DNA of 64,000 nt from Trema orientale (taxonomy: Eukaryota > Streptophyta > Magnoliopsida > Rosales > Cannabaceae), in assembly GCA_002914845.1 (NCBI GenBank), contig JXTC01000022.1, positions 1,362,456-1,426,455 of the forward strand, read 5' to 3'. The position numbers and the translations under genes are program-made. Below the pieces are notes generated by a model. It worked only from the letters and a program-made list of their open reading frames with translations, did no database searches and was not told where the DNA came from. This document shows positions 60,837 through 64,000 of the stretch, one piece after another; position 1 is the first letter of the stretch, and each line of letters starts with the position of its first letter.

Positions 60837-61399
60837 TTTAAGAAAGGGTTAACGATATTAATAGCTCCTAAATTATACCTGTAGTACCACTTTATCCCTT
60901 GAATTTTTAACTTACATAATAATGGTCCATGAATTATATAATTGTTATAAGAATAATCTTTTTGTCATAGACTATTAAATATTTAACAAAAATAAGTTAT
61001 TATAGAGTACACGGTTTTGTAACTATGATCAAGAATGAGATTCTAAATTTTTAACTTATACAGTAGACTACCAAAACTTATGCAATTATTACAGCAATGA
61101 CTATTTTTTTTCTTTCACAAACTGTTAAATTTTTAATAGAAATGAGTCTTGTACAAAGCGCATAGCTTAGTAATTTTGGCTAAAAACAAAATTTTGACTC
61201 ATAGAAGTAATAATGCCCAATTACACACTTTATCCGTGACTATTTCCTATTAATAAACTAATAGTTTGTGATAAAAAGATTATTATTATAACAATTACAT
61301 AATTTAAAAGTCATTACTATGTAAGTTGAAAGATCGAGGGACAAAATAATATAATAAGTATAATTCAAGGACCACTACTATATTTAACCATTTAAGAAA
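60837..61399. mobile_element. Mutator-like MITE with 9-bp target duplication
   Basis: The element is about 60846-61390 (545 bp), flanked by TTTAAGAAA at 60837-60845 and 61391-61399. Inverted arms of about 130 bp: the left runs GGTTAACGATATTAATAGCTCC...AACTTACATAATAATGG, the inverted right GGTTAAATATAGTAGTGGTCC...AACTTACATAGTAATG. A central region repeats the TTTTTAACTTA(T/C)A word. The 9-bp duplication supports the Mutator superfamily. The first base of the termini differs. Non-coding. Confidence 0.72.
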
Positions 61400-61791
61400 A
61401 GTTTAGAAAGCAAAACACAATAAAACTACATTTTTTTCATCCAATTAAAATAGATTTCAAAATTACTTATATACCATTACTTTTGGTTTTGGCTATTAAT
61501 ATTTAAAAAATAAAAAATAGTAAAAAAACCAAGGACATTTTGAGGGATATTTGTAATACCTTTCTTTGCTTGGTGATGTTAGCTGTAATCATATTGCTAG
61601 ATTAGGGAATATGGTGACTCATAACCTTTTTTTGCTCTGCATGGTGACTCATAACCTTTCCTATTTTAGTTTACACTCTGTTTCTAACGAAGTCTAGATT
61701 GATAAAACTCCATCTAACGTTTTTGGATTTGTACTAGATGATTTAGTTGAATAAAAGTACAAACTCATTCTCTTTGGGGGAAAAAAATATC
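61400..61791. other. Intergenic DNA with a short direct repeat
   Basis: CATGGTGACTCATAACCTTT-like phrases occur twice at about 61611-61660. No gene. Confidence 0.35.
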
Positions 61792-62437
61792 TAAGAGCTT
61801 GTTTGGTAACTACTTATTTAAACAATTTTTTTTGTTTTTTTTATGGAAATACTTTTCAAAAGCATGTTTAGTAAAACTATTTTTGTTTTTTGTTTTTTTA
61901 ATTTGACATCAAAATTTTCAAAATTTCTTACTTTCAAAATTTTTTGAACAATTTTTTAGAAAGGCTAGTATCAAAATTCAAACATATCTAGACTCACTTC
62001 ACCATTTCTCACAATATTTTCTCTCTCATCACAATCTCTCTAGGCTCTTGAAAAAGTGGTATTTTTCAAAATAAATTTTTTAAAAGTGGTCAAAAAATAA
62101 CTGTAAAACTGGTAAAATTTTTTGCAAAAACTTCCCAAAATATTTAGAAAAATAACACTTTTAAAAGTTTTATTTTGGAAATACCACATCTGAAATTTAT
62201 TTAGATAAATACCATTTTTCTCTCTCCTTATTTTCCCTTATTACTCCCTTTTTTATTTTCATTTTTAAAAGTAAAAAATAATGGTTGCCAAATATGTTTT
62301 TATTTTTTATTTTAGAAAGCAAAAGGCAAAAACATTGTTACCAAACATATATTTCCTTTTGAAAATTAAAAACAAAATAAGAAAAAGTATTGTGTTTAAA
62401 AAAATAAAAAATAAAAAAATTACCAAACAGCACCTAA
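61792..62437. mobile_element. Tourist-like (PIF/Harbinger) MITE with TAA target duplication
   Basis: The element is 61795-62434 (640 bp) between TAA at 61792-61794 and 62435-62437. The ends GAGCTTGTTTGGTAACTA and (inverted right) GGTGCTGTTTGGTAATTTT share the (C)TTGTTTGG core known from Tourist elements. The interior is T/A-rich with inverted halves and a block of the TTTAGAAAAATACCATTTT family (about 62140-62215), perhaps a nested insertion. Confidence 0.68.
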
Positions 62438-63222
62438 TTAATTAAATTATTTTGATTTCAATTCCTAAATAGTTAATAGATGTATATGCACACTAAAAGA
62501 GGAATTGGGTTGGTTTCAAAACATATAAGCAAACAAAATATAGGAACTAAAGTCATTCCTTTTACGTTATTATTCATTTCTAAAACCTCTTAACACGTAA
62601 ACATGTTCTAGTATTAGAGTAATACTAGCGGCACTTTCATTTTAAGAAAAAAAAAATACATATAACTTACACTAAATAGTGTGACATAATTTTCTCTCAT
62701 ATTTTATATTAAAGTAAGGTGCTTCTTTAATGAGAATCATTATATTTATCCATTGATGAATACTTTGATTTGGACCATTTGATTACGATCGAATGGCTAT
62801 AATGAATTGAGTAATTATACTAAAAAAAATCTAATGTATTTAGTAATTTTTTAAATGTAGAAAATCATTTTTTTTTTATATGTTAGGTGACCTGTTTGTT
62901 ACCTGCCCGAGTTGAATTTTTAAATCTAATTCTATTAATTCATTTCTAATAGTTAATTCTCATTTCATACATTGTTAATTTTGCTTCTCTGTTTGACAAT
63001 GAAATTCTAAAAAAAAAAAATTCACTTGTATAAATCTAATTTAATTAAAAATTAACGAAAATACATGTTACGCGCTAACGTACTTTGAGTTGGATTTTCT
63101 TTTTTTTTTTTAACAAAATCTAGTTCTGTTAATTGATTGCTTTTTCTTTTTTTTTTTTCTTTTTTTTTTTCTGAAAGGAATAAAGGAAATTCTATAAAAG
63201 AGATAAATCATTTGTCACAAAA
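62438..63222. other. AT-rich intergenic DNA
   Basis: Long T tracts near 62870, 63100 and 63140-63170. No gene or defined repeat. Confidence 0.4.
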
Positions 63223-63224
63223 TT

Positions 63225-63680
63225 GACAATACAACTAGGAATTTCTCCAAAACAAAATATAGAAGAGCTCAAAAAAGAGCTAAACTTAGCAAAAATAAGA
63301 GTAACTTTATATCCCGAACAAAGAACAAAATTACAAGAATCACCCGCTAATACTCAGAAGAGAATTAGTATCTTCAACAATAAGACCAGTCGCCCACAAG
63401 TGATTAGTCTTATTTCAAACGGTACGAATCGCATTAAGATATTCACTTTCTAAAACAGCAATAACTAAACCCGAATTAGCTGCGAAAAAGAGGCCTTTTG
63501 TCATAGCTAGCAGTTCAGCAGCAAAAGGATCGAAAATTCCCCTTCTTACAGTAAGCCACAATGACTCTACCCATCAAGTCACGAATAACAGCTCCTGTTC
63601 CTTCCTATACATCCGAGCTCCTCCGAAATGATGCATCAACATTAAGCTTCAAACATCCATCCTCAAGAGCCACTCAGTTT
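63225..63680 (-). pseudogene. Decayed RNase H-like (RVT_3) fragment, likely LINE-derived
   Basis: On the minus strand around 63640-63510 there is recognisable RVT_3-type sequence: CLKLNVDASFRRSS, then TGAVIRDLMGRVIVAYCKKG. Further on, with the frame changed, comes a block containing FAAELLAMTKGLFFAANSG, then GLVIAVLESEYLNAI and HLWATGLIVEDTNSLL. LNVDASF and GAVIRD are hallmark strands of the domain. Stop codons and at least one frame change show it is dead. Such domains are found at the end of plant L1-type LINE polyproteins and in dispersed host copies. No reverse transcriptase lies next to it in the window, so the origin is inferred. Confidence 0.65.
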
Positions 63681-64000
63681 GATTAATAGATGGTTCAATT
63701 CGCAAGCAATACAGCTTGTTAGAACTCGAAAAGCGAAGTAGTTGCATAGTGAACCATAATAGATAGAGAGCTCAAAGCATGCTTTGTGTACTACTTGAAA
63801 GTAAAACAATGATCTAAACATGTTTCTAATATCATTGAAACATATAAACAATAAACTCGACTAACCTCCAGCTATTGAAAAACAGAGGAAAAAAATCGCG
63901 AAAAAATGGTCGGCCTGTTTCTCACACTTGCTCACTGTGAGTGATGGTGTGTGAATCAATGGTAAGCAGTGAGAGGACCTAAAATCCTATTTATAGAGGT
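63681..64000 (-). promoter_or_regulatory. TATA-containing stretch at the right edge, minus strand
   Basis: On the minus strand CTATAAATAGG (about 63989-63998) is a good TATA box. It is followed downstream (63960-63870) by less AT-rich sequence that could be a leader. It points towards the RNase H fragment. No start codon with a convincing frame follows, so it may be the promoter part of a gene or element that is now defunct. Confidence 0.3.

Overview
This is plant nuclear DNA, almost certainly from a eudicot. It is AT-rich, its genes have GT-AG introns, and its products are plant-specific: a subfamily XII LRR receptor kinase, an X8/CBM43 wall protein and an ent-kaurene synthase. Gene density is low, and most of the window is transposon remains. 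The species cannot be fixed from the sequence alone.

Layout. 1-6.8 kb: a large foldback at the left edge, two LTR-related fragments and AT-rich DNA. 6.88-10.34 kb: a complete two-exon LRR receptor kinase. 10.5-21.1 kb: a 2.26-kb solo LTR with a perfect 5-bp target duplication, copia-like LTR remnants and foldback MITEs. 22.6-24.8 kb: a three-exon X8-domain protein with a Ser-Pro-rich region. 27.1-28.2 kb: a possible small minus-strand gene that I do not recognise. 28.2-39.0 kb: a transposon nest holding three hAT-type insertions with perfect 8-bp target duplications, a 317-bp tandem duplication and a 2-kb array of degenerate short repeats. 39.76-44.27 kb: a complete four-exon IMP dehydrogenase gene with telo-boxes in its leader. 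45.4-50.3 kb: a MITE, then the broken 3' part of a Ty3 element ending in an LTR full of minisatellites. 50.6-55.9 kb, minus strand: a complete 14-exon ent-kaurene synthase (784 aa). 56.5-64 kb: an LTR-like sequence, a run of foldback and Tourist-like MITEs, and a decayed RNase H (RVT_3) fragment.

The four confident genes do not form a pathway. They are an immune-type receptor, a cell-wall glucan-binding protein, a guanine-nucleotide synthesis enzyme and a gibberellin-pathway diterpene synthase. All splice junctions were read by eye and kept in phase, and the four proteins read through without interruption. No CRISPR, tRNA or rRNA was seen. The least explained structures are the 34.4-36.5 kb repeat array and the unrecognised spliced reading frame at 27.1-27.6 kb.
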